Shown here in pieces: positions 1 to 7,309 of a DNA stretch of 17,830 bases. The stretch is taken from the NCBI GenBank assembly GCA_934364795.1, contig CAKRMK010000050.1, positions 1-17,830 on the forward strand, read 5' to 3'. Origin of the DNA: an uncultured Blautia sp. (GTDB lineage: Bacteria; Bacillota; Clostridia; Lachnospirales; Lachnospiraceae). The notes under the pieces are model-generated. The model searched no databases and had not been told where the DNA came from. It worked only from the letters and a program-made list of their open reading frames with translations. The position numbers were made by a program, and so were the translations under genes. Position 1 is the first letter of the stretch. Each line of letters starts with the position of its first letter.

Positions 1-246
1 CAGTTAGCTTTGCGGAATGTTGCTCCGGTCTGCGTGGAATATACCTTGCAAAACCGCGTCCGGGAAACCATTCCCCCACACATTAAATAGCACCTTAAAT
101 AGCATTTCCTCCATCTTGCATGAAATTCCCTTTCATCGGGAACCCTTTAATTATAGTCCGTGCATCCCCCTTTTAAAATATTTGTTTAAAATATACAAAA
201 ACAGATTTGAAACTTTGTCAGTATTTTAAGTTTCTCGAGAAACCTG
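1..246. other. Intergenic region upstream of the sugar operon, no gene recognised
   Basis: No convincing coding sequence is visible on either strand. The stretch is AT-rich from about 170 to 230 and carries a direct repeat (TTTAAAATAT at 172-181 and 185-194). A second short direct repeat, TTAAATAGCA, lies near 83-104. The string CCATCTTGCA at 111-120 matches the core of the dispersed repeat seen at 5171-5180, so a decayed copy may be here. The likely reading is the end of an upstream intergenic space plus upstream control sequence for the operon starting at 375. Confidence 0.5.
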
Positions 247-263
247 TTGATTTCACGGGAAAC
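230..263. promoter_or_regulatory. Tandem palindromic operator-like sites
   Basis: A perfect 14-bp palindrome GTTTCTCGAGAAAC lies at 230-243. A related site TTTCACGGGAAAC lies at 251-263. Both fit TTTCNCGNGAAAC and are spaced exactly 20 bp centre to centre, about two helical turns. The second falls between the -35 and -10 hexamers and the first abuts the -35, which is a classic repressor arrangement. A palindrome centred on CG is typical of LacI-family regulators, which often control such sugar operons. No regulator gene is in the window, so its identity is inferred. Confidence 0.6.
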
Positions 264-275
264 TTAGATTATGAT
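247..275 (+). promoter_or_regulatory. Sigma-A promoter of the alpha-glucoside operon
   Basis: TTGATT (247-252) and TATGAT (270-275) are separated by 17 bp, so transcription should start near 282. The 5' leader of about 93 nt contains a small hairpin (AGGCA-GACG-TGCCT, 296-309) and ends in a GGAGG Shine-Dalgarno at 361-365. The operator-like sites overlap this promoter. Confidence 0.65.
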
Positions 276-374
276 AAGGGCACAAAAGGAAAGCAAGGCA
301 GACGTGCCTGGGAATGCTTTCAAAAACGAAAAGTGCTGCGCGGCCTTCATAAACCAAAATGGAGGAATGAAAAG

Positions 375-1646
375 ATGAATAAGAAAATTGTTTGCACATT
401 AATGGTTGGTACAATGCTTGCAGGAATGCTCACAGGCTGTGGTGGTTCATCTGACGGGAACTCTTCAGCAAAGAGTAATGGAACAGAACTGGAACTTTTT
501 TCCAGCAAGGCAGAAAACAAAGATATTCTTCAGAAACTGGTAGATAAATTTAATGAGACACATGAGGACGTGACAATCAAGATCACAGCTCCGGCAGATG
601 CAGGAACTGTATTAAAAACCAGAATGGCAAAGAATGACATGCCAGACATCGTAGCTATGGGCGGTGATAATAACTACACAGAAGTAGAAAGTGCAGGAAT
701 GCTGGTAGATTTAAGTGACGAAGACTATATTTCCAACATTCAGGAATCTTATCTGCAGATGGTTTATGATGTAAATAAAGACAAAGAAGAAAAAGCTTAC
801 GGCGTTCCTTACGCAACAAATGCTTCCGGTGTTATTTACAACGTAGAGAAATTTGACCAGCTTGGAATTGAAATTCCAAAAACATGGGATGAGTTCATTG
901 ACGTAATCGAAAAACTGAAAGATGCAGGAGAGCAGCCTCTTCTTATGACCTACAAAGATGCATGGACTTCTCTTTGCCCGTGGAACTCTATGGCACCAGA
1001 CCTTGCACCGGAAAACTTCAATGATGAGCGTAAAGAAGGAAAAACTACATTCGTTGGAACTCATGAAGAAATCGTAGAGAAATATCTCCAGCTTCTTGAT
1101 TATGCACAGGATGATTTCATGGGACTTACTTATGATGATGGAAACAAACAGTTTGCAAATGGGGAAGCAGCTATGATCATCAACGGAAACTGGGCAATCA
1201 ACCAGTACCTGAATTCCAATGCAGATCTTAAAGTTGATATGTTTGCGTTCCCGGCTTCTAACGATGAATCCAAAAACTATGTAACTTCCGGTGTTGACGT
1301 ACTCCTTGGCGTATGCAAAGACAGTGCAAACGAAGAGCTGGCAAAAGAATTTGTTTCCTTTATGCTTGAGCCGGAAAACGCAAAAATGTACATCGAAGAT
1401 CAGTTTGCATTTTCTGCTGTAAAAGGTGTTGAGCAGGAGAATGAAACAGTTGCAGGTGTAAAAGAAGATATTGCAAACGGAAAAGTCGCAAACTTCCCAG
1501 ACCACTACTATCCATCAGGATTCGATCTTTCCGCTCTGATCTCTGAAATGTGCCTGAATTACTCCAACGGAATGGACAATCAGGAAAACATGGATCAGTT
1601 CTTACAGAAATGTGATGAAAAATACGATATTGCAAATGTAGACTGA
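375..1646 (+). CDS. ABC transporter sugar-binding lipoprotein (SBP family 1)
   Basis: This is the extracellular substrate-binding lipoprotein of a carbohydrate ABC importer. The ATG at 375 is chosen because GGAGG lies 9 nt upstream and translation gives a classical lipoprotein signal peptide: MNKK, a hydrophobic stretch, then the lipobox L-T-G-C with Cys22 as the lipidation site. The open frame extends upstream to 207, but that extension runs through the promoter leader and is not coding. A Gly/Ser/Asn-rich linker follows the Cys. The mature part has family-1 features such as GEAAMIINGNW at residues 263-273. Length is 423 aa, normal for MalE/MsmE-type proteins. It is the first gene of an operon with two permeases and two alpha-glucosidases, so the ligand is probably an alpha-gluco-oligosaccharide. 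The exact sugar cannot be read from the sequence. Confidence 0.93.
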   Translation: MNKKIVCTLMVGTMLAGMLTGCGGSSDGNSSAKSNGTELELFSSKAENKDILQKLVDKFNETHEDVTIKITAPADAGTVLKTRMAKNDMPDIVAMGGDNNYTEVESAGMLVDLSDEDYISNIQESYLQMVYDVNKDKEEKAYGVPYATNASGVIYNVEKFDQLGIEIPKTWDEFIDVIEKLKDAGEQPLLMTYKDAWTSLCPWNSMAPDLAPENFNDERKEGKTTFVGTHEEIVEKYLQLLDYAQDDFMGLTYDDGNKQFANGEAAMIINGNWAINQYLNSNADLKVDMFAFPASNDESKNYVTSGVDVLLGVCKDSANEELAKEFVSFMLEPENAKMYIEDQFAFSAVKGVEQENETVAGVKEDIANGKVANFPDHYYPSGFDLSALISEMCLNYSNGMDNQENMDQFLQKCDEKYDIANVD

Positions 1647-1680
1647 TATGCCAGAGCGTGCTCAAAAAGGAGAGAATCCC

Positions 1681-2568
1681 ATGAAGAATAAAACGCCACG
1701 TAAAAAACCTGCTGTCAACCGGATTTATTACATTTATGTAGGAATCCTTGCAGTACTGTTTTTCACATTCCACACCATTCCCTTTCTGAAAGGTGTTATG
1801 TACAGTTTTACGGACTGGAAAGGCTACGGTGACTGGAATTTTGTAGGACTTCGAAATTATATCCACATGTTTTCCGATGCAGATACAGGAAATGCATATT
1901 TGTTTACCTTTAAATTTGCAGTGATCACCACCATTTTGGTAAATGTGATCAGTCTGGTTCTTGCATGTGCTTTAAATGCAAAAATCAAATTTAAAAATGC
2001 AATCAAAGCATTTTATTTCCTTCCATACATGCTGGGAAGCCTGATTGTTGGATTTATTTTTAACTATATTTTTGCAAACCTGATTCCAGATCTTGGAAAA
2101 GCTTTTGGAATAAAGGCATTAAGTGTAAACATCCTTGGAACAAACAATGCAATCTGGGGAATTATAGCGGTTTCCCTCTGGATAGGATGTGCGTTTAACA
2201 CTCTGATCTACATTGCAGGGCTTCAGTCCATTGATACAGATGTATATGAAGCCGCAGACCTGGATGGAGCAACAGGATTTCGCAGATTCAGTAAAATCAC
2301 ATTCCCTCTTCTGGCACCATCCTTTACCATCAACATGGTTCTTTCTGCAAAAGGCTATCTGATGGTTTATGATCAGATTATGGCAATGACCGAGGGCGGT
2401 CCTGGAACCAGCACTACCTCAATTGCAGTTTTAATCTACAAAAAAGGCTTCGGAGGCGGACAGTTTGCCTATCAGTCAGCCAACGCAGTTATGCTTTTTG
2501 TAGTGGTTGTTCTGATTTCTGTTTTCCAGTTGAGAGTACTTGAGAAGAGGGAGGAAAAGTTAGGATGA
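1681..2568 (+). CDS. Sugar ABC transporter permease, MalF type
   Basis: Integral membrane permease of 295 aa in the MalF/UgpA family. The start at 1681 has AGGAG at 1668-1672, 8 nt upstream. An in-frame ATG at 1648 lies within a repeat remnant and lacks a comparable site. Several hydrophobic segments are visible (for example about 16-35, 75-98 and 112-133). The cytoplasmic EAA loop that docks the ATPase is clear: E-A-A at residues 190-192 with the conserved Gly at 196, followed by the ITFPLL segment. It pairs with the next gene as a heterodimeric pore and overlaps it by ATGA, so the two are translationally coupled. Confidence 0.94.
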   Translation: MKNKTPRKKPAVNRIYYIYVGILAVLFFTFHTIPFLKGVMYSFTDWKGYGDWNFVGLRNYIHMFSDADTGNAYLFTFKFAVITTILVNVISLVLACALNAKIKFKNAIKAFYFLPYMLGSLIVGFIFNYIFANLIPDLGKAFGIKALSVNILGTNNAIWGIIAVSLWIGCAFNTLIYIAGLQSIDTDVYEAADLDGATGFRRFSKITFPLLAPSFTINMVLSAKGYLMVYDQIMAMTEGGPGTSTTSIAVLIYKKGFGGGQFAYQSANAVMLFVVVVLISVFQLRVLEKREEKLG

Positions 2569-3407
2569 AACAAAATGCCGTAAAAGTAAAAGAACGTTAT
2601 AACTGGCCGGTTACGATCCTTCTGATTCTTGGAATTGTGCTGATCATCCTTCTGCCTCTTTATATGGCACTGATGATCGCCATCAAGGATCCGTCAGATA
2701 TGAACAATATTCTGGCACTGCCAAAGAAAATCAGACTTCAGAACTTTGTGGATGCATGGGTGATGACTGATTTTCCAAGAAAGTTTTTTAACACTGCATT
2801 TATCACAGTGATCAACCTGATTTTTACTTTGATCACAAACTCCTTTGCAGCTTATGCAATTACAAGAAACCGTAAGAAAAGTAAATTCTTTTCCATTATG
2901 TATTACTACTTTATCAGTGCTATGTTCATTCCTTTCCAGGTAATCATGCTGCCGTTAGTTGTGCAGGCAAATACCTTCCACCTGGATAACATTTTTGGAA
3001 TTACCTTTTTGTACATTATTTTCGGTCTGCCTATGAACACCTTCCTTTATACAGGTGCGGTTAAGGCAATTCCGGAGGCACTGGATGAAGCGGCTATGAT
3101 TGATGGAGCAAATCCCATTCAGATTTTCAGCCGGATTATTTTCCCGGTATTAAAGCCAACCACTGCTACAGTAGCCATCCTTTCCTTTATGTGGACCTGG
3201 AACGACTTTACCATGCCGCTGGTATTATTAAGTGATGAAAGCCAGCAGACTTTGCAGCTTGCACAGTACGTATTTAAGAAACAGTTCTCTGTTGATTACA
3301 ACCTGGCATTTGCTTCTTATCTGCTTGTTCTTCTGCCGGTACTGATCGTATATATTTTCTGTCAGAAGTGGATCATGAATGGTGTTGTTGCAGGTGCTGT
3401 AAAATAA
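2565..3407 (+). CDS. Sugar ABC transporter permease, MalG type
   Basis: Second permease subunit, 280 aa, of the MalG family. Its ATG overlaps the TGA of the malF-like gene, and GGAGG lies just upstream inside that gene. The N-terminal membrane helix (about 15-40) precedes a periplasmic loop and further helices. The EAA loop is E-A-A at residues 175-177 with Gly181 and a downstream IIFPVL segment, which is the ATPase contact. The next gene is a glycosidase and not an ATPase, so the complex must borrow an ATP-binding subunit encoded elsewhere, a common arrangement in Firmicutes (MsmK/MsmX type). Confidence 0.94.
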   Translation: MKQNAVKVKERYNWPVTILLILGIVLIILLPLYMALMIAIKDPSDMNNILALPKKIRLQNFVDAWVMTDFPRKFFNTAFITVINLIFTLITNSFAAYAITRNRKKSKFFSIMYYYFISAMFIPFQVIMLPLVVQANTFHLDNIFGITFLYIIFGLPMNTFLYTGAVKAIPEALDEAAMIDGANPIQIFSRIIFPVLKPTTATVAILSFMWTWNDFTMPLVLLSDESQQTLQLAQYVFKKQFSVDYNLAFASYLLVLLPVLIVYIFCQKWIMNGVVAGAVK

Positions 3408-3481
3408 CCGGAAACTTACGACAGACAAGAATGGACAGGAAAGACATGAAAGCAAAACCGCATGTCAGAAAAGAGGTTTTT

Positions 3482-5161
3482 ATGAAAAAAAATTGGTGGA
3501 AAGAAAGTATTGTATATCAGATCTATCCAAAAAGTTTTAATGACAGCAACGGAGATGGAATCGGAGATATTCCCGGAATTATAGAGAAGCTGGATTATCT
3601 GAAAGAGCTTGGTGTAAATGTTCTGTGGATTTCTCCTATGCTGGAGTCCCCGCAGGATGACAATGGATACGATATTTCCGATTACAGAAAAATTTATAAA
3701 GATTATGGAACCATGGAGGATTACGAAAACCTTCTGGAAGAGGCACATAAACGTGGAATTAAAGTACTTATGGATCTGGTTGTAAACCACACTTCCGATG
3801 AGCACCAGTGGTTCCTGGAGAGTAAAAAATCCAAAGACAATCCATATCGTGACTATTATATCTGGAAAAATCCGGTAAACGGAAAAGAGCCAAATAACTG
3901 GGGCGGCGTTTTCGGTGGTTCTGCCTGGGAATATGACAACGAGACACAGATGTATTATCTTCACCTGTTTTCCAAAAAACAGCCGGATTTGAACTGGGAA
4001 AACGAAAAAGTCCGTCAGGAAGTTTATGATATGATGAAATTCTGGTGTGATAAAGGAATCGATGGTTTCCGTATGGATGTAATCAGCATGATTTCAAAAG
4101 ATCAGTCTTTCCCGGATGGAGAGGTAAAAGGTGGATTGTACGGAGATTTTGGACCATACAGCATTCACGGCCCAAGAGTTCATGAATTCCTTAAGGAAAT
4201 GAACAGGGAAGTCCTTTCCAAATATGATGTGATGACAGTTGGGGAAACATCAGGTGTCACCATCGAAGAGGCACAGAAATATGCAGGTGAAAACAGCGGT
4301 GAGCTGAACATGGTATTTCAGTTTGAGCATGTTGAGGATGCTTCCCAGCATGTGGAATTTGGAAAATGGACCACTGCCAAATATGATTTTAAGTCATTTA
4401 AAAAGACTATGATCAAATGGCAGGAAGAGCTGCAGGGAAAAGCATGGAACAGTCTGTTCCTTGGAAACCACGACCAGCCAAGAAGTGTTTCCAGATTTGG
4501 AAATGATAATCCGGCATACAGAGAGACATCTGCAAAAATGCTTGCCACCTGTCTTCATATGATGCAGGGTACCCCTTATGTATACCAGGGAGAAGAGCTT
4601 GGTATGACAAATGTTTATTTTGATAAACTGGAGGATTACCGTGACATTGAAAGCATCCAGTATTATACAGAGCTGACAGATTCCGGTCTTATGACACCGG
4701 ACTACATGATGAAATGTCTGATGCTCCGAAGCCGTGACAATGCAAGAACACCTATGCAGTGGGATACTTCTGATAAGGCAGGCTTTACAAATGGAACACC
4801 ATGGATTAAGATAAATCCGAATTATAAAGAAATCAATGCGGCAAGCCAGCTGGAAGATCCGGATTCTGTTTTCCATTATTATCAGAAGCTGATCCGTCTG
4901 CGTAAAGAAAAAGATATTATTGTGTATGGTGAGTTTGAGCCCCTTTATCGCGAGGATGACCAGATTTTTGCATATGTGAGAAAGCTGGATGGGGAGAAAA
5001 TTCTTACAGTGTGCAATTTCAGTGAACAGCCTGCAGAAGTGGAAATTCCGGAAGAATTTACAGGAGCAAAGTGCCTGATCACAAACCTTGGAAGAAAAGT
5101 ATTTGAAGGTAAAGTTGTGTTGAAGCCTTATGAGGCGTTTGTGCTTGATAAAGAGGCTTAG
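3482..5161 (+). CDS. GH13 alpha-glucosidase, oligo-1,6-glucosidase type
   Basis: Cytoplasmic glycoside hydrolase of 559 aa, the usual size for GH13 subfamily 31 (oligo-1,6-glucosidase/alpha-glucosidase). The start at 3482 has GAGG at 3473-3476. In-frame codons further upstream have no ribosome site. The (beta/alpha)8 signatures are in order: DLVVNHTSDEH near residues 98-107, nucleophile Asp199 in GFRMDV, acid/base Glu255 in VGETSG, and the transition-state Asp331 in GNHDQPR. The calcium-type loop DSNGDGIGD is at 21-29. Val200 after the nucleophile is the residue linked to alpha-1,6 specificity in this family, where alpha-1,4 enzymes have Thr. There is no signal peptide. It probably hydrolyses imported isomalto-oligosaccharides or similar sugars. 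Trehalose-6-phosphate or sucrose-type activity is less likely because the partner is an ABC importer and not a PTS. Confidence 0.93.
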   Translation: MKKNWWKESIVYQIYPKSFNDSNGDGIGDIPGIIEKLDYLKELGVNVLWISPMLESPQDDNGYDISDYRKIYKDYGTMEDYENLLEEAHKRGIKVLMDLVVNHTSDEHQWFLESKKSKDNPYRDYYIWKNPVNGKEPNNWGGVFGGSAWEYDNETQMYYLHLFSKKQPDLNWENEKVRQEVYDMMKFWCDKGIDGFRMDVISMISKDQSFPDGEVKGGLYGDFGPYSIHGPRVHEFLKEMNREVLSKYDVMTVGETSGVTIEEAQKYAGENSGELNMVFQFEHVEDASQHVEFGKWTTAKYDFKSFKKTMIKWQEELQGKAWNSLFLGNHDQPRSVSRFGNDNPAYRETSAKMLATCLHMMQGTPYVYQGEELGMTNVYFDKLEDYRDIESIQYYTELTDSGLMTPDYMMKCLMLRSRDNARTPMQWDTSDKAGFTNGTPWIKINPNYKEINAASQLEDPDSVFHYYQKLIRLRKEKDIIVYGEFEPLYREDDQIFAYVRKLDGEKILTVCNFSEQPAEVEIPEEFTGAKCLITNLGRKVFEGKVVLKPYEAFVLDKEA

Positions 5162-5202
5162 AGCGTGCCCCCATCTTGCAGAAAGACTTTTGGGGCATGC
5201 TC
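5161..5202 (+). repeat. Dispersed palindromic intergenic repeat, copy A
   Basis: The gap between the GH13 and GH31 genes holds an 11-bp inverted repeat (5161-5171 GAGCGTGCCCC and 5192-5202 GGGGCATGCTC, one G/T wobble) around the core CATCTTGCAGAAAG (5172-5185). The same 14-bp core recurs in reverse orientation at 17532-17545, and shorter matches lie at 1654-1670, 11448-11466 and 17449-17470. The hairpin sits inside the operon transcript and could affect mRNA stability or expression of the downstream gene. Confidence 0.65.
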
Positions 5203-5231
5203 AAAAGCTTGCAAAAAAGAAAGGGAAAGAC

Positions 5232-7223
5232 ATGATAAAAAAATATACTTATGGAACTCCTTTTAACACGGAGGCTCTGACAGAAAAAATTGATACAGCA
5301 TCAGGGGAATTCCCTTATGGAAAGATAGGCCTGGAAAATGGTTTTGATTTTACTTATATCATGGATGAGGATGATATTGTTTATGGCCTTGGAGAATCCA
5401 ACCGCGGAATCAACAAAAGAGGTTACTGCTATATCAGCAACTGTACCGATGACCCTGACCATACAGAGGACAAGAGATCCTTATATGGTGCCCATAACTT
5501 TATTGTAATAAGCGGTAAAACTACATTTGGCCTGTTTTTTGATTATCCTTCTTTCCTGACGTTTGATATTGGATATACAAGAATGGATACCCTGAAAGTA
5601 TCCTGTGAAGCAGCGGACCTGGATCTGTATGTGATTGAGGGAGAATCTGCTTATGACATTGTAAAACAGTTCCGCCATGTGATCGGACGCAGCTATATTC
5701 CTCCAAAATTTGCTTTTGGTTTTGGACAGAGCAGATGGGGATACACCACAAAGGAAGATTTCCGGAAAGTTGCAGTAGGATATCGTGAGAATAACATTCC
5801 ACTGGATATGATCTATATGGACATTGATTATATGGATTCCTACAAAGACTTTACGTTAAACCCGGAAAATTTCCCGGATTTCCCTGATTTTGTAAAAGAG
5901 ATGAAAGATCAGGATCTTTGTCTGATTCCCATTATTGATGCCGGTGTAAAAGTGGAAAAGGGATATGATGTTTACGAGGAAGGTGTGGAAAAACGGTATT
6001 TCTGCCAGAGAGAGGACGGAAGTGATTTCGTTGCAGCTGTATGGCCAGGTGATACCCATTTCCCGGATTTTCTTAACAAAGATGCCAGAAAGTGGTTTGG
6101 AGATAAGTACCGTATTCTCACAGACCAGGGAATTGAAGGTTTTTGGAATGATATGAATGAGCCTGCTATTTTCTATTCTTCAGAAGGAATGGAGGAAGCG
6201 AAAAAGCTTGCTGGAGAATTTTCACAGGATAAAGAGGGCAAAATCCATATCTGGAAAATGCAGGGCGAGTTAAATGGCCTTGCAAACAATCCGGAAGATT
6301 ACCGCAGATTTTATCACAATGTGAATGGTAAAAAAGTGCGCCATGACAAGGTTCATAATCTGTTTGGTTACAACATGACAAGAGCTGCAGGTGAAGCTTT
6401 TGATCGTATTGATCCGGAAAAACGTTTCCTTATGTTCTCCAGATCTTCCTATATTGGCATGCATCGTTATGGCGGAATCTGGATGGGAGATAATAAATCC
6501 TGGTGGTCACATATTCTTCTGAACCTGAAAATGCTTCCGTCCCTGAACATGTGCGGCTTCCTTTACACAGGTGCTGACCTTGGAGGATTTGGGGCAGATG
6601 CTACCAGAGATCTGGTTCTTCGTCATATGGCACTTGGAGTGTTTACACCTCTTATGCGTAATCATGCAGCTCTTGGAACAAGGGAGCAGGAATGTTATCA
6701 GTTTGAAAATATTGAGGACTTCAGAAATGTGGTAAATGCAAGATACCGCCTTGTGCCGTATCTTTACAGCGAATATATGAAAGCTGCTCTGAATGATGAC
6801 ATGTATTTCAAACCTCTCGGATTCGTTTATCCGGATGATAAGATGGCAGTGCGTGTGGAGGATCAGTTGATTCTTGGAAATGAGATCATGATTGCACCTG
6901 TCTATGAACAGAATGCAAGAGGTCGATATGTTTACCTGCCAGAAGAAATGATGTTTGTGAAATTTTTACCGGATGGAACTCTTTCCAGGGAAATTCTGGA
7001 AAAAGGCGTTCATTATGTAGAAGTGGCATTAAATGAAGTACCTCTGTTTATCCGCAGTGGAAAATGTATTCCTCTGGCACAGCCTGCACAGTGTGTAAAA
7101 GACATTGACACTTCAAATCTGCAGCTTCTGGGATATGCGGGAAGCAGCTATACTTTGTATGAAGACGATGGAATTCATAAAGAGTATGACAAGGAAGAAA
7201 ATTACAGAGTGCTTAGTTGTTAA
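5232..7223 (+). CDS. GH31 alpha-glucosidase (Ro-alphaG1-like)
   Basis: Cytoplasmic GH31 enzyme of 663 aa that releases glucose from the non-reducing end of alpha-gluco-oligosaccharides. The ATG at 5232 follows an AAGGGA-type ribosome site. The longer open frame from 5130 runs through the repeat and is rejected. The nucleophile is Asp307 in the family signature FWNDMNEPA (304-312), and the acid/base is Asp420 in IWMGDNKSWW. The sequence strongly resembles the Blautia obeum enzyme Ro-alphaG1 as I remember it, including its length. Trp169 (GQSRWG, 165-170) is the residue reported in that enzyme to favour alpha-1,6 over alpha-1,4 linkages. There is no signal peptide. As last gene of the operon it should work with the GH13 enzyme on sugars brought in by the ABC system. 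Confidence 0.95.
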   Translation: MIKKYTYGTPFNTEALTEKIDTASGEFPYGKIGLENGFDFTYIMDEDDIVYGLGESNRGINKRGYCYISNCTDDPDHTEDKRSLYGAHNFIVISGKTTFGLFFDYPSFLTFDIGYTRMDTLKVSCEAADLDLYVIEGESAYDIVKQFRHVIGRSYIPPKFAFGFGQSRWGYTTKEDFRKVAVGYRENNIPLDMIYMDIDYMDSYKDFTLNPENFPDFPDFVKEMKDQDLCLIPIIDAGVKVEKGYDVYEEGVEKRYFCQREDGSDFVAAVWPGDTHFPDFLNKDARKWFGDKYRILTDQGIEGFWNDMNEPAIFYSSEGMEEAKKLAGEFSQDKEGKIHIWKMQGELNGLANNPEDYRRFYHNVNGKKVRHDKVHNLFGYNMTRAAGEAFDRIDPEKRFLMFSRSSYIGMHRYGGIWMGDNKSWWSHILLNLKMLPSLNMCGFLYTGADLGGFGADATRDLVLRHMALGVFTPLMRNHAALGTREQECYQFENIEDFRNVVNARYRLVPYLYSEYMKAALNDDMYFKPLGFVYPDDKMAVRVEDQLILGNEIMIAPVYEQNARGRYVYLPEEMMFVKFLPDGTLSREILEKGVHYVEVALNEVPLFIRSGKCIPLAQPAQCVKDIDTSNLQLLGYAGSSYTLYEDDGIHKEYDKEENYRVLSC

Positions 7224-7256
7224 AATTGTTATAAAATGTTTTAGATAAAAAGAGAT

Positions 7257-7296
7257 ATATAAAGAGGAGCTGTGAAAAGACAGCTCCTCTTTATAT
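7257..7296. terminator. Bidirectional intrinsic terminator between GH31 and metY
   Basis: A perfect 17-bp stem (7257-7273 with 7280-7296) encloses a 6-nt GAAAAG loop. The arms are A-rich on the left and T-rich on the right, so the hairpin works in both directions. It lies 33 bp after the GH31 stop and 13 bp beyond the metY stop on the opposite strand. Confidence 0.85.
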
Positions 7297-7309
7297 TCAG
7301 TAATAACAT

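Noticed and set aside
8..109. Minus-strand frame of 33 codons preceded by GGAGG at the window edge
   Set aside because: The ribosome site is only 2 nt from the ATG and overlaps the repeat-like CCATCTTGCA string; the peptide has no recognisable feature.
17..229. 70-codon open frame before the operon
   Set aside because: No ribosome site, low-complexity composition and no recognisable motif; it crosses AT-rich regulatory DNA.
207..374. Upstream extension of the sugar-binding protein frame
   Set aside because: It runs through the promoter and operator-like sites; the start at 375 has GGAGG and a proper lipoprotein signal peptide.
711..1505. 264-codon open frame antisense to the sugar-binding protein gene
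   Set aside because: It is a shadow of a clear lipoprotein gene, rich in Phe, Cys and Ile with no ribosome site or family motif.
3442..3466. GACATG/CATGTC inverted repeat between malG-like and GH13 genes
   Set aside because: Only 6 bp with a long loop, within chance expectation.
5130..5231. N-terminal extension of the GH31 frame
   Set aside because: It overlaps the GH13 end and translates the hairpin repeat; the ATG at 5232 matches the known 663-aa length of the close homologue.
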